A stretch of 64,000 bases of DNA from Propionivibrio dicarboxylicus (GTDB lineage Bacteria > Pseudomonadota > Gammaproteobacteria > Burkholderiales > Rhodocyclaceae), in the NCBI RefSeq assembly GCF_900099695.1, contig NZ_FNCY01000016.1, positions 46,117 to 110,116 of the forward strand, read 5' to 3'. Shown one piece after another: positions 18,944 to 27,114 of the stretch (the first letter of the stretch is position 1; each line of letters starts with the position of its first letter). Under the pieces are notes generated by a model. It was not told the DNA's origin. It saw only the letters and a program-made list of their open reading frames with translations, and searched no databases. The position numbers were made by a program, and so were the translations under genes.

Positions 18944-20797
18944 ATGGCTGCAGAAAATCAGGAATATCTGGTCGTCCATGTCGCGCCGGCAGGTCTCACA
19001 ATAGCGGACAGAAGAACCGGTGAGGATGGCAAGTCTCTCGCTGGGCACATGTGGTTCACGTTGACAAGTGCCGAAGGAGTTTCGTCTGACTACGGGTTTG
19101 CGCCGGATGAGTCACACGGAAACATGCCGTTCGCTCCTGGATACGTCTATCGCGATGATGGCAGGGTTTACAAGATCGATGGTGAAAATGCAGGAAAAGT
19201 TTACTCGTCGCGTCAAGTCCCAATTACGCACGAGCAATACCTCGCGATAGAAAGCTTTGCTACCTCAGTTGTCCTGCGCGACACCAATGGCGACGGCATT
19301 GTCGAGCAGCGCGAGCGCACGGTGAAGGATGCCGACGGCGGCAAGACCGTCGACTTGCGGACGCTCAACGCCGACGGATCGCTGGCGCGGGAGGCCTGGA
19401 CGACGACAAGCGCCGACGGAGTGGCCATCGATGTCCTGCGCGACACCAATGGCGACGGCATTGTCGAGCAGCGCGAGCGCACGGTGAAGGATGCCGACGG
19501 CGGCAAGACCGTCGACTTGCGGACGCTCAACGCCGACGGATCGCTGGCGCGGGAGACCTGGACGACGACAAGCGCCGACGGGCTGACGGTCGATGTTCGG
19601 CGCGACACCAATGGCGACGGCATTGTCGAGCAGCGCGAGCACACGGTGAAGGATACCGACGGCGGCAAGACCGTCGACCTGCAGACGCTCAACGCCGACG
19701 GATCGCTGGCGCGGGAGACGTGGACGATGACAAACGCAGACGGGACGAACATCCTGACCGAACGCGACAGCAATGGCGACGGCACGATCGAGCAGGAAGA
19801 ATTCGTCGTCCGGGACGATCAAGGGGTGCAGGTGTCGATCGAAAACTACGATGCAGCCGGCATGTTGACCAGCGCGTCGACGAAGACGACGAGTGCGGAC
19901 GGACTGACGCTGCTGACCGAGCGCGATACCAACGGTGACGGCGCCGTCGAGCAATCGACACAGGCAGTGACGGCGGCGGATGGCGGCAAGTCGAACGACG
20001 TCCGGAATTTCAGCGCCGACGGATCGCTGAAGAGCGAGGTGTTGACCACAACCGCGGCCGATGGCGCGCAGACGAGTCGCTATGCCCTCGCCGCAAGCGG
20101 GGCGCAGACGCTGGAGGGCGGCGGGCACCGTCTGGCGGTGGGTACCTCGGGCAACAACGCGCTTGCCGGAAACGATGCCGTGACGCTCATTATTGGCGGT
20201 GCCGGCAACGATACGATGACGCTGGGTAGCGGGACGAACGTGCTCGCCTTCGATGTCGGTGACGGCAAAGATACGGTCCGGGCGAGCGCCGGCGAACACA
20301 ACGTGCTGTCGCTCGGCGGCGCACTGACGCCCGACGCGCTGAGCTTCAGCAAGAGCGGCGACGCCTTGGTCCTCGGCGTCGGCGAGAACGATGCCATCAG
20401 CTTTCGCGACTGGTATGCGTCGCCAGCGAACCGGTGCCTGAAGACCTTGCAGTTGATCGTCGACGATCAACTGGGTGTCCCCGAGAACTTGCGCACGTGC
20501 ACGGTCGAGACCTTCGATTTCAATGCCCTGGCCGATCGCTTCGACCAGGCGCGAGCCGCCGATCCGGCTGTGCGCGCCTGGCAGTTGTCCAATACGCTGT
20601 TCGATGCCTGTATGGGCACGGGCAAGACGACGGCATTGGGCGGCGATCTCGCCTATCAATACGCGCTGCGTGGGACGCTGTCGGGCATGGACATCGCTGC
20701 CGCGACGGCGGTATTGGCCGATCCGCAGTTCGGTCGGTCGGCGCAGACCGTGTCGTCGTGGGGCGCGATCAGCGGTGGGACGGCGCCGCTACGCTAG
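18944..20797 (+). CDS. RTX-like secreted protein with 54-residue tandem repeats
   Basis: This 617-residue protein has no signal peptide. Residues about 1-105 contain GHMWFTLTSAEG and SDYGFAPDESHGNMPFAPG and resemble the histidine-containing first half of a papain/NlpC-like domain found at the front of some large RTX proteins. No cysteine follows; the only three are near the C-terminus, so that half looks inactive. Next come five 53-54-residue repeats built on RDTNGDGIVEQRERTVKDAD, an acidic DxNGDG calcium-binding-like loop. An RTX nonapeptide-like patch follows (GGAGNDTM, DVGDGKDTV). The C-terminal ALGGDLAYQYALRG and DPQFGRSAQTV resemble the tail of betaproteobacterial RTX proteins. Type I secretion is expected, but no T1SS genes are in view. 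It sits 14 bases after the DUF5625-like pair. Confidence 0.72.
   Translation: MAAENQEYLVVHVAPAGLTIADRRTGEDGKSLAGHMWFTLTSAEGVSSDYGFAPDESHGNMPFAPGYVYRDDGRVYKIDGENAGKVYSSRQVPITHEQYLAIESFATSVVLRDTNGDGIVEQRERTVKDADGGKTVDLRTLNADGSLAREAWTTTSADGVAIDVLRDTNGDGIVEQRERTVKDADGGKTVDLRTLNADGSLARETWTTTSADGLTVDVRRDTNGDGIVEQREHTVKDTDGGKTVDLQTLNADGSLARETWTMTNADGTNILTERDSNGDGTIEQEEFVVRDDQGVQVSIENYDAAGMLTSASTKTTSADGLTLLTERDTNGDGAVEQSTQAVTAADGGKSNDVRNFSADGSLKSEVLTTTAADGAQTSRYALAASGAQTLEGGGHRLAVGTSGNNALAGNDAVTLIIGGAGNDTMTLGSGTNVLAFDVGDGKDTVRASAGEHNVLSLGGALTPDALSFSKSGDALVLGVGENDAISFRDWYASPANRCLKTLQLIVDDQLGVPENLRTCTVETFDFNALADRFDQARAADPAVRAWQLSNTLFDACMGTGKTTALGGDLAYQYALRGTLSGMDIAAATAVLADPQFGRSAQTVSSWGAISGGTAPLR
19281..20090 (+). 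repeat. Five tandem 162-bp coding repeats
   Basis: Units start with acaccaatgg at 19281, 19443 and 19605, then with diverged versions at 19767 and 19926. Spacings are exactly 162, 162, 162 and 159 bases. The first three units are almost identical at DNA level, implying recent duplication or gene conversion; the last two are older. The period keeps the reading frame, so copy number can vary without truncating the protein. Confidence 0.9.
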
Positions 20798-20835
20798 AGT
20801 GTGTTCTCAATGATGCGGCGAATTGAGAAGACCCC

Positions 20836-21579
20836 CTAGAAGGTGCACGCTGGCGGCGCCACCGTGGCGCCGCCGATGCCGTGCCGGCGCAGCGCGTCGG
20901 CGACGAAACCGTCGGCCTTGAGCGATTCGACGAAGGCGGCGAGAAAGGCACGGGCGTCCGGGCCACGGTTTTGGGCGAGGCCCATCGCCTGGCGAATGAC
21001 CATGAAGCGTTCGGGCAGGAGGCGCAGGCCGGGAATCTGCCGCATGTCCATTTCGAGTTGCTGCTTGACGCCGGCGGCGACGTCGAGGCCCTGTTCGACG
21101 AACAGCGGCGTCACCGCCTGTGGATTCGGCGCGCGGATGATCTCGGCATGGTGAAGCTCGCGCGTGAGAAAGAGGTCGTAGGCGCTGCCGCGGCCGACAG
21201 CGACACGCAGGCCGGGCCGGTCGACCTCGGTGCTTGCCGTGATCGGCGAGTCCTGGCGCACCGCGTACCAGCCTTCGATATGCAGATAGGCGTCGGTAAA
21301 GGCGATCGTTTCGCCGCGCTTGGGGTCGATGGCGAAGAAGCCGATGTCGGCGCGGTCGTCGGCGACGGCATCGACCGACTGGCTGGCCGAGTCGAAGACG
21401 ACGAAATCGAGGCCGACGCCGAGCCGCTCGGCGAGCGCGCCGGCGAGATCGATCGAGACCCCGTGAGGCGCCGCGTCGGGCGCGTCGCGCCGGGCCAGCA
21501 CCGGGTTGCCGAGGTTGATCGAGGCGCGCAGCCGGCCGCGCGGGGCCAGCTGCTGCCGCAGCGCGTCGCTGACACTCAT
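20836..21579 (-). CDS. Solute-binding-protein domain lacking an export signal
   Basis: This 247-residue protein has the fold pattern of family 3 amino-acid binding proteins. GRLRASINLGNPV starts the first lobe, VSIDLAGALAERLGVGLDFV follows, then ADIGFFAIDPKRGETIAFTDAYL and a second lobe ending at LKADGFVADALRRHGI. It begins directly with the domain after about 15 residues (MSVSDALRQQLAPRG), so no signal peptide or lipobox is visible and the product may stay in the cytoplasm. The ATG at 21579 overlaps the stop of the double adenylate kinase gene by four bases, so the two are coupled. No permease or ATPase gene lies nearby. An enzymatic or ligand-sensing role is possible. The family assignment is secure; the function is not. 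Confidence 0.75.
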   Translation of the reverse strand: MSVSDALRQQLAPRGRLRASINLGNPVLARRDAPDAAPHGVSIDLAGALAERLGVGLDFVVFDSASQSVDAVADDRADIGFFAIDPKRGETIAFTDAYLHIEGWYAVRQDSPITASTEVDRPGLRVAVGRGSAYDLFLTRELHHAEIIRAPNPQAVTPLFVEQGLDVAAGVKQQLEMDMRQIPGLRLLPERFMVIRQAMGLAQNRGPDARAFLAAFVESLKADGFVADALRRHGIGGATVAPPACTF

Positions 21580-22745
21580 CGCAGGTTCTTGATGCCGTTC
21601 TCGATTTCGGACGAGAGCCGCTCGAAGATTTCCTCGAAGGTGCCGAGGCCGTTGACCTTGGTCACGCCATGACGTTGCGCATAACGGGCGATGACCGGCA
21701 GCGTCTTCGATTCGTGCTCCTTGAGGCGCTTGACGATGCGTGCCGTGCTGGTGTCATAGGCCATGCTGTGCTCGGTCTTGCTGCGCTCGTCGAGGCGGTT
21801 GATCAGGTCGAGCACCGGCACTTCGAGTTCGAAGGCCATCGAGATCGTCGTGCCGCGCTTGCGCAGCAATCCGTCGAGGATGTAGGACTGCACCAGCGTG
21901 CGCGGGAAACCCTTGAAGATGAAGCCCTTGGCATTCTTGGCGTCGCTGATGCGGCGCTCGATCAGCTGTACGACGATGTCGTCGGAGACGAGCAGGCCGT
22001 TTTCATAAAGATGGACGATCTTCTTGCCGATCGGCGTCTCGTTGCGGATCTCGGTCTCGAGCATTTCGTTGGTCGAGATGAATTCGAGGCCGAAGCGCTC
22101 GGACAGCGCCTTGCCTTGCGAGTCGCGGCCCGATCCGGGATAGCCGAAGAGCAGGATGTTGAGCGGCTGCTTGGCGACCTCGGCGGTGACGATGGTATCG
22201 ATCTGCTGCGTTACCTGGGCGATGTCGGCCAGGCCGTTGACTTCGAAGCAGACGCCCTTTTCCTTGTAGAACTGCAGCACCGGCAGCGTCTTCTCGGTGT
22301 ATTCGCGCAGACGATTGCGAATGACGGTTTCATTGTCGTCGCTGCGTCCCGAGGTCTTGCCGCGATTGAGCAGACGCTGGACGCAGACCTCCTCGGGCAG
22401 GTCGATGCTGATCAGGCAGGTCAGCGAAGTGTTCAGCTTGAGCATCAGGCCTTCGAGAATGTAGGCCTGCACGTAGGTACGCGGGAAACCGTCGAAGAGG
22501 AAGCCGTTCGCTTCCGGGTGATCGGTAATGGTGTTTTCGATGATCTGGACGATGATTTCGTCGGAGACCAGTCCACCCGCCGAGATGATGCTTTGCGCTT
22601 CGAGACCGAGCGGCGTCTTCTCGGCGATTTCTTTCCGCAGCAGATCGCCCGTGGACAGGTAGAAGAGGTTGTACTTCTTGATCAGGTATTCCGATTGCGT
22701 GCCTTTACCTGCACCGGGCGGTCCGAACAAAGCGATATTGAGCAT
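21576..22745 (-). CDS. Double-domain adenylate kinase-like protein
   Basis: The 389 residues hold two complete adenylate kinase folds in tandem. Domain 1 (1-190) looks active: P-loop GPPGAGKGT at residues 8-16, GFPRT at 86-90, and LID/arginine motif SGRSDDNETV near 132. Domain 2 (about 195-389) keeps the fold (GFPRT at 279-283) but its P-loop is GYPGSGRDS at 201-209, with arginine at 207 in place of the lysine. Its LID region reads TEHSMAYDTS without the GR-DD residues, so it is probably inactive or regulatory. The short-LID sequence resembles Bacteroidetes-type Adk. A normal single-domain adk presumably exists elsewhere. The gene is co-transcribed with the signal-less binding-protein domain. 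Nucleotide monophosphate phosphorylation is expected for domain 1. Confidence 0.85.
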   Translation of the reverse strand: MLNIALFGPPGAGKGTQSEYLIKKYNLFYLSTGDLLRKEIAEKTPLGLEAQSIISAGGLVSDEIIVQIIENTITDHPEANGFLFDGFPRTYVQAYILEGLMLKLNTSLTCLISIDLPEEVCVQRLLNRGKTSGRSDDNETVIRNRLREYTEKTLPVLQFYKEKGVCFEVNGLADIAQVTQQIDTIVTAEVAKQPLNILLFGYPGSGRDSQGKALSERFGLEFISTNEMLETEIRNETPIGKKIVHLYENGLLVSDDIVVQLIERRISDAKNAKGFIFKGFPRTLVQSYILDGLLRKRGTTISMAFELEVPVLDLINRLDERSKTEHSMAYDTSTARIVKRLKEHESKTLPVIARYAQRHGVTKVNGLGTFEEIFERLSSEIENGIKNLR

Positions 22746-22992
22746 GGCGGTATGGGTTGGGTTGGTTGGGCGTGGGATTCTCTGACCGGCGACGCAGCGA
22801 TGAGTTTCCGCTTATTGTGGGCGCCGGGACGATGACTTCATGACGGAAGTATCCTAGTCTTCCCGGCCGGGGTCAATGCTGGTTATCCGTCATCTTTGCT
22901 TGAACCAGGCCGCGCCGGACGGGGTTTTCCGGCGCCGCTATAATCGTTTCTTTCGCCGCTTGGCGCGATTTTTACCGAAAACAGGCCGCTTT

Positions 22993-23916
22993 ATGCTGTA
23001 TGTCTATGCGCCCGATCAGGGCGATCTTTATGCCAGTCTCTTACGTGCGGCATTGCCGGAATGGTCAGTCGCCGCCTGGCCGGCGCCGGTCGATCCGGCA
23101 GCAGTGACCCATGTCGCCGCCTGGGCGCCGCCGCCGGGCTTTTTCGCGCCGTTCGGGCAGTTGCGCACCGTCTTCAATCTCGGCGCCGGCGTCGATGCCT
23201 TGTTGACGCGCGACGATCTGCCGGCTTCGGTCGATATCGTGCGACTTACCGACGCCGGCATGGCGGCGCAGATGACAGAGTACTGTCTGTACGGCGTGCT
23301 GCACTGGCAGCGCGAGATGGATGCCTATCGTCGCCAGCAGGCCGAAGGCGTCTGGCTGCAGCGGCAGACGCGGCTGCGCGCCGACGTCCGGGTCGGCATT
23401 CTCGGTCTCGGCGAACTCGGCGGTCGCGTCGCCCGCGATCTCGTTGGCATGGGCTACCGGGTCGGCGGCTGGTCGCGCCGTCGGCGTGAACTCGACGGGG
23501 TCGTCTGCCGGCACGGCGACGACGGCCTGAACGAGACGCTGGCATCGAGCGACGTGGTGTTCTGCGTCTTGCCGGCGACGGCGGCGACCCGTCATTTGCT
23601 CGACGCGGCGCGGCTTGCCTGCCTGCCCGAAGGGGCGGCGCTGATCAATGCCGGCCGCGGTTCGCTGATCGACGAGGCGGCGTTGTTGGCCCGGCTCGAT
23701 GACGGCGGCCTGCGCTTTGCCATGCTCGACGTGTTCTCGGAGGAACCGTTGCCGGCCGGGCATCCGTTCTGGCGCCATCCCCGCGTCATCATGACGCCGC
23801 ACGTCGCGGCCGATACCGTCGCCGAGGAGGCCGTGCGCCAGATCGCCGCGCGTCTCGGCGGCGGCGATGGTGGCGCCGCGCCGGCCGGCCGCATCGATCG
23901 TCAGCGCGGCTACTGA
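22993..23916 (+). CDS. ghrA: Glyoxylate/hydroxypyruvate reductase A
   Basis: This 307-residue D-isomer-specific 2-hydroxyacid dehydrogenase reduces glyoxylate and hydroxypyruvate with NAD(P)H. The Rossmann motif is GILGLGELGGRVA near residue 135, followed by the basic residues GWSRRRREL, which suggests NADPH preference. The catalytic arginine is in NAGRGSLID, the glutamate comes later, and the histidine is in TPHVAADT. The ATG at 22993 was chosen because MLYVYAPDQG starts the conserved region and the frame upstream is low-quality. It is a single gene with convergent neighbours. Confidence 0.85.
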   Translation: MLYVYAPDQGDLYASLLRAALPEWSVAAWPAPVDPAAVTHVAAWAPPPGFFAPFGQLRTVFNLGAGVDALLTRDDLPASVDIVRLTDAGMAAQMTEYCLYGVLHWQREMDAYRRQQAEGVWLQRQTRLRADVRVGILGLGELGGRVARDLVGMGYRVGGWSRRRRELDGVVCRHGDDGLNETLASSDVVFCVLPATAATRHLLDAARLACLPEGAALINAGRGSLIDEAALLARLDDGGLRFAMLDVFSEEPLPAGHPFWRHPRVIMTPHVAADTVAEEAVRQIAARLGGGDGGAAPAGRIDRQRGY

Positions 23917-23953
23917 GCGCTTGCCAAGGCGGGCGCCGCGCTGAGGTGTCCGC

Positions 23954-24145
23954 TCAGCTGTCCTTTTCCGACCAGAGCGTGCCGCCGGTCGCCCACTGAT
24001 CGCGTTCGACGTCGATCAGGATGATGTCGACGGCGCCCGGCTCGCAGCCGAGCACGCGGCAGGTTTCGCGCGTGAGTCCGGCGACGAGTTCGCGCTTTTG
24101 TTCCTTGGAGCGTCCGGCAAAGAGTTCGACGTGCAGGGTAGGCAT
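23954..24145 (-). CDS. 4-oxalocrotonate tautomerase family protein
   Basis: This 63-residue tautomerase subunit has the catalytic proline that is N-terminal after methionine removal (MPTLHVELFAGRSKEQKREL). The C-terminal part includes DIILIDVERDQWATGG. Such proteins form hexamers of small identical subunits that catalyse keto-enol tautomerisation. The substrate is unknown and no meta-cleavage genes are nearby. The start at 24145 was set by the proline-2 requirement. Confidence 0.85.
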   Translation of the reverse strand: MPTLHVELFAGRSKEQKRELVAGLTRETCRVLGCEPGAVDIILIDVERDQWATGGTLWSEKDS

Positions 24146-24386
24146 GGTCTTCCTTTCATGGTTTCGGCGAACGCCGACGAGAGCGCGAGGATACGCGCGC
24201 GTCCCCCGCCTCGGCAAGATGCCGGCGGCGTCGCCGGGTGTTGTTTTTCCCTTCGGGCGGCTTGCCGCCAATGCTGTGTAGATACTACGGACGCGTATGA
24301 AAGAGTGCTAGGATGAAGCGTTTCGGCGCGCGTCGCCGTGCGACGCCGCGCTCCTTATTTTCGCGATTCGTCAAGGGAGGACGATC

Positions 24387-25685
24387 ATGGGTGCAGTGAG
24401 CTTCAAAGGGATGCGTCTCGTCCGGGTCGCGGCGCTCGTCGCCGCCGTGTTTCCGGCACTGGTCTGGGCAGACGAGCAGGCCCTGCTGGCGGCGATCGAC
24501 GCGAAGTCGGGGGCCGTCAAGGAGGTGTCGCAGAAGATCTTCGAATTCCGCGAGTTGGGGCAGCAGGAGTTCAAGAGTTCGCAGCTCGTGATGGACGAGT
24601 TGCGCAAGCTCGGCTTCAAGGTCGAGGGCAACCTCAAGGTGCCCGAGGACCTCGTCAAGGGCGGCATCGCCCGCACGGCCTTCCGCGCCGAACTCGCGGG
24701 CAAGGGACCGGGGCCGACGGTGACGGTGATGCTCGAATACGATGCGCTGCCGAACGGCCATTCCTGCGGCCACAACCTGATTTCCGGCTCCGGCCTGCTG
24801 GCGGTGGCCGGTCTGGCCGAGGTGATGAAGGATCTGCCGGGCCGTTTGCTGGTGATCGGCACGCCCGACGAAGAACGCGGTTCGCTCGGCGGCGGCAAGA
24901 TCGCCCTGCTCGAAGGCAAGCATTTCGACGGCAGCGACGTCGTGCTGATCACCCATCCGGGCAGCACCTGGAGTGTCGATAAGCCGCTGCTGGCGATGAA
25001 GCGGGCAACCTTCGTCTTCAAGGGCAAGGCGGCGCATGCCGCCGCGGCGCCCGAGCAGGGCATCAATGCCCTCGATGCGGCGATCCAGACCTTCAACGGC
25101 ATCAACGCCCTGCGCCAGCACCTGCGTCAGGACGTTCGCATCCACGGCATCATCAAGAAGGGCGGCGACGCGGTGAACGTCGTGCCGGCCTTGGCCGAGG
25201 TCGAGTTCGCGGCGCGGGCGCTCGATACGCCGACGATGCTCGATGCGTATGGCAAGCTGATCAACGCCGCCAAGGCGGCGGCGATGGCCGCCGGCGCGAC
25301 GATGGAATATACGCCGCCGCGGACCGCCTTGCTCTCGCCGGTGATGGTGCCCGAGTATCTCGCACTGGTGCGCAAGAACATCCGCCAGGCCGGCGTGCCG
25401 GCCGGCGAGGTCATCAACGATCCGGCGCCGCTCGGTTCTTCGGACCTCGGCAATGTCGGTCATGCCTATCCGACCGTCAACATCATGTTCAAGGTGGCGC
25501 CGGAGAAGGTCGCGCTGCACGAGGACGCAATGCTCAACTACACGGTGCCGTCGGCGGGTTGGCCGGCGACCGTGCAGGCGGCCAAGGCGATGGCGCTGAC
25601 GGCGCACGACCTGCTCAACGATCCGGCGCTGACCAAGCGCATCGTCGACAAGTTCAAGGCGATGAAGGCGAGCGAAGGCAAGTGA
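24387..25685 (+). CDS. Exported M20-family amidohydrolase
   Basis: The 432 residues begin with an N-terminal signal peptide (LVRVAALVAAVFPALVWA, cleavage before DEQALL), so the enzyme should act in the periplasm. Metal ligands fit the aminoacylase-1-like branch of M20: H/C in NGHSCGHNL, DEERGSLGGG with the catalytic glutamate, HPGS, and a C-terminal histidine in VALHEDAMLNY. A dimerisation domain lies between (AAHAAAAPEQGINALDAAI). It probably hydrolyses an N-acyl or peptide bond of an amino-acid conjugate; the substrate is unknown. A good SD (GGGAGG) precedes ATG 24387 and a strong terminator follows. Confidence 0.87.
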   Translation: MGAVSFKGMRLVRVAALVAAVFPALVWADEQALLAAIDAKSGAVKEVSQKIFEFRELGQQEFKSSQLVMDELRKLGFKVEGNLKVPEDLVKGGIARTAFRAELAGKGPGPTVTVMLEYDALPNGHSCGHNLISGSGLLAVAGLAEVMKDLPGRLLVIGTPDEERGSLGGGKIALLEGKHFDGSDVVLITHPGSTWSVDKPLLAMKRATFVFKGKAAHAAAAPEQGINALDAAIQTFNGINALRQHLRQDVRIHGIIKKGGDAVNVVPALAEVEFAARALDTPTMLDAYGKLINAAKAAAMAAGATMEYTPPRTALLSPVMVPEYLALVRKNIRQAGVPAGEVINDPAPLGSSDLGNVGHAYPTVNIMFKVAPEKVALHEDAMLNYTVPSAGWPATVQAAKAMALTAHDLLNDPALTKRIVDKFKAMKASEGK

Positions 25686-25714
25686 CCTAAGGTGTACGGA
25701 AGAGAACGAATGAG

Positions 25715-25747
25715 CGGGCCGCCTTGAACAGGCGGCCCGTTTTTTTG
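25715..25747 (+). terminator. Intrinsic terminator after the M20 hydrolase gene
   Basis: CGGGCCGCC-N7-GGCGGCCCG is followed by a run of seven T. It lies between convergent genes. Confidence 0.9.
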
Positions 25748-25759
25748 TGCCGGCGATGC

Positions 25760-27028
25760 TTATGGAATGGCCAGCACGGTGAAGGCCAGCCAGGAAATGA
25801 CGGCGCCGATGAAGGCGATCGACAGGCCCCAGATCAGCAGGTTCTTGAACAGCCGGTTCTTGTCTTCCGAGGCGTGGGCGTTGGCGAGATAAATCGCGCC
25901 GCTCGTCGATAGCGGGCTCATGTCGACGACGAAGCCGCAGGCGACGATCGTCGAGACGATCGGCAGCAACTGGTCGGCCGACGCGCCGGCTTCCTTGAGC
26001 AGCATTGGCGCCATCGGCACGAAGGTCGGCAGGATGACGCCGGTGGTGCTGGCGAAGGCCGAGATGACGCCGTTGACGACGCCGGTGACGAGCGTGATCG
26101 TCGAGGCGTTCGAGAACCTGGCGATCAGGCTGGCGAAGAGTTCCATGCCGCCCATCTTGGTCATGATCGTGATCATTACGGTGACGCCGGTGACCATGAT
26201 GATGGCGCCGAGCGGCATCGCCTTGATCGACTTTTCTTCGTCGGCGGCCTTGAGAAAGACGAGGATCATGCCGATCAGGAAGGCGCCGAGACCGATATCC
26301 ATCTTGAAGGCAGTGACGCCGACGATGTAGGCAGCCAGCCCGATCAGTGTGATGACCTGGTCGCGGCTGAAGGGCTCGATGCGGATGTTCCTGAGCGTTT
26401 CGAGATCGCCCTGCGCATCGGTCCTGAGCAGCTTCATGCCGCCGAAGACGAAGAAAGCGATGACGGCGGCAACGAGGTGCACGAGGATGTTGTTGAGCCA
26501 GATGACCATCGCCGTGTCGACCATGCCAAGCTTGGTCGTCAGTCCCGTCGTGATGATGCCGCCGATGGCGATCGGAGACATGCCGCCGGCATGGCCACCG
26601 TTGCCGGCCATGACTGCGAGCAGCAGCGGGTTGAGCTTGAGTTCCTTGGCCAGCAGCATGACGGTCGGGGCGAGCAGCGCGGCGGTGACGGTCGGGCCGG
26701 GGCCGGCGGCGCCGATGGCGAGCGCGACGAAGAAGAGCAGGATGGGCAGCAGGATGAGCTTGCCGCCAATCAGCTTGATGACGACTTTGGTGACCTTTTC
26801 GAGCGTGCCGTTGGTTTGGGCCAGGGCGAAGAGGAAGGTTGTCCCGAGCAGCATGACGAGCAGGCTGGTGGGATATCCCTTGAGGATGTCGTCGATCTTC
26901 ATGCCGCCGATGTAGTGGCCGATGATCAGCGCGATGCCGAGCGCCATGATGCCGATGTTGCGCGCCGAGATACAACTGATGACGATGACGACGACGAGAA
27001 ATAGCAGCGAAATGACCGCGAGTGACAT
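25760..27028 (-). CDS. MatC-like dicarboxylate carrier, SLC13-type permease
   Basis: This 422-residue inner-membrane protein has about 11-12 hydrophobic segments. The N-terminal part (LGTTFLFALAQTNGTLEKV and the glycine-rich GGHAGGMSPIAIGG) resembles the MatC N-terminal domain of malonate/dicarboxylate carriers. A second inverted half contains SAFASTTGVILPTF and DMSPLSTSGAIY. It likely imports a di- or monocarboxylate by cation symport. The start at 27028 sits behind AAGGGAGG. It follows the alcohol dehydrogenase gene by 86 bases in the same direction, so both should be driven by the sigma-54 promoter at 28196-28212. The transported compound may therefore be the acid or alcohol handled by the dehydrogenase. 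Confidence 0.82.
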   Translation of the reverse strand: MSLAVISLLFLVVVIVISCISARNIGIMALGIALIIGHYIGGMKIDDILKGYPTSLLVMLLGTTFLFALAQTNGTLEKVTKVVIKLIGGKLILLPILLFFVALAIGAAGPGPTVTAALLAPTVMLLAKELKLNPLLLAVMAGNGGHAGGMSPIAIGGIITTGLTTKLGMVDTAMVIWLNNILVHLVAAVIAFFVFGGMKLLRTDAQGDLETLRNIRIEPFSRDQVITLIGLAAYIVGVTAFKMDIGLGAFLIGMILVFLKAADEEKSIKAMPLGAIIMVTGVTVMITIMTKMGGMELFASLIARFSNASTITLVTGVVNGVISAFASTTGVILPTFVPMAPMLLKEAGASADQLLPIVSTIVACGFVVDMSPLSTSGAIYLANAHASEDKNRLFKNLLIWGLSIAFIGAVISWLAFTVLAIP

Positions 27029-27114
27029 GGTGCCTCCCTTGTTGTTATGCCGATTCTCATTGCGGGCCGGGCCGCCGGCGCTTGGCGTCGTGCGGCCCGG
27101 ATGGGCGCGGCGTC

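Noticed and set aside
24285..26975. 896-codon minus frame spanning the M20 hydrolase and carrier genes
   Set aside because: Arg/His-rich shadow covering two genes with strong family motifs in other frames.
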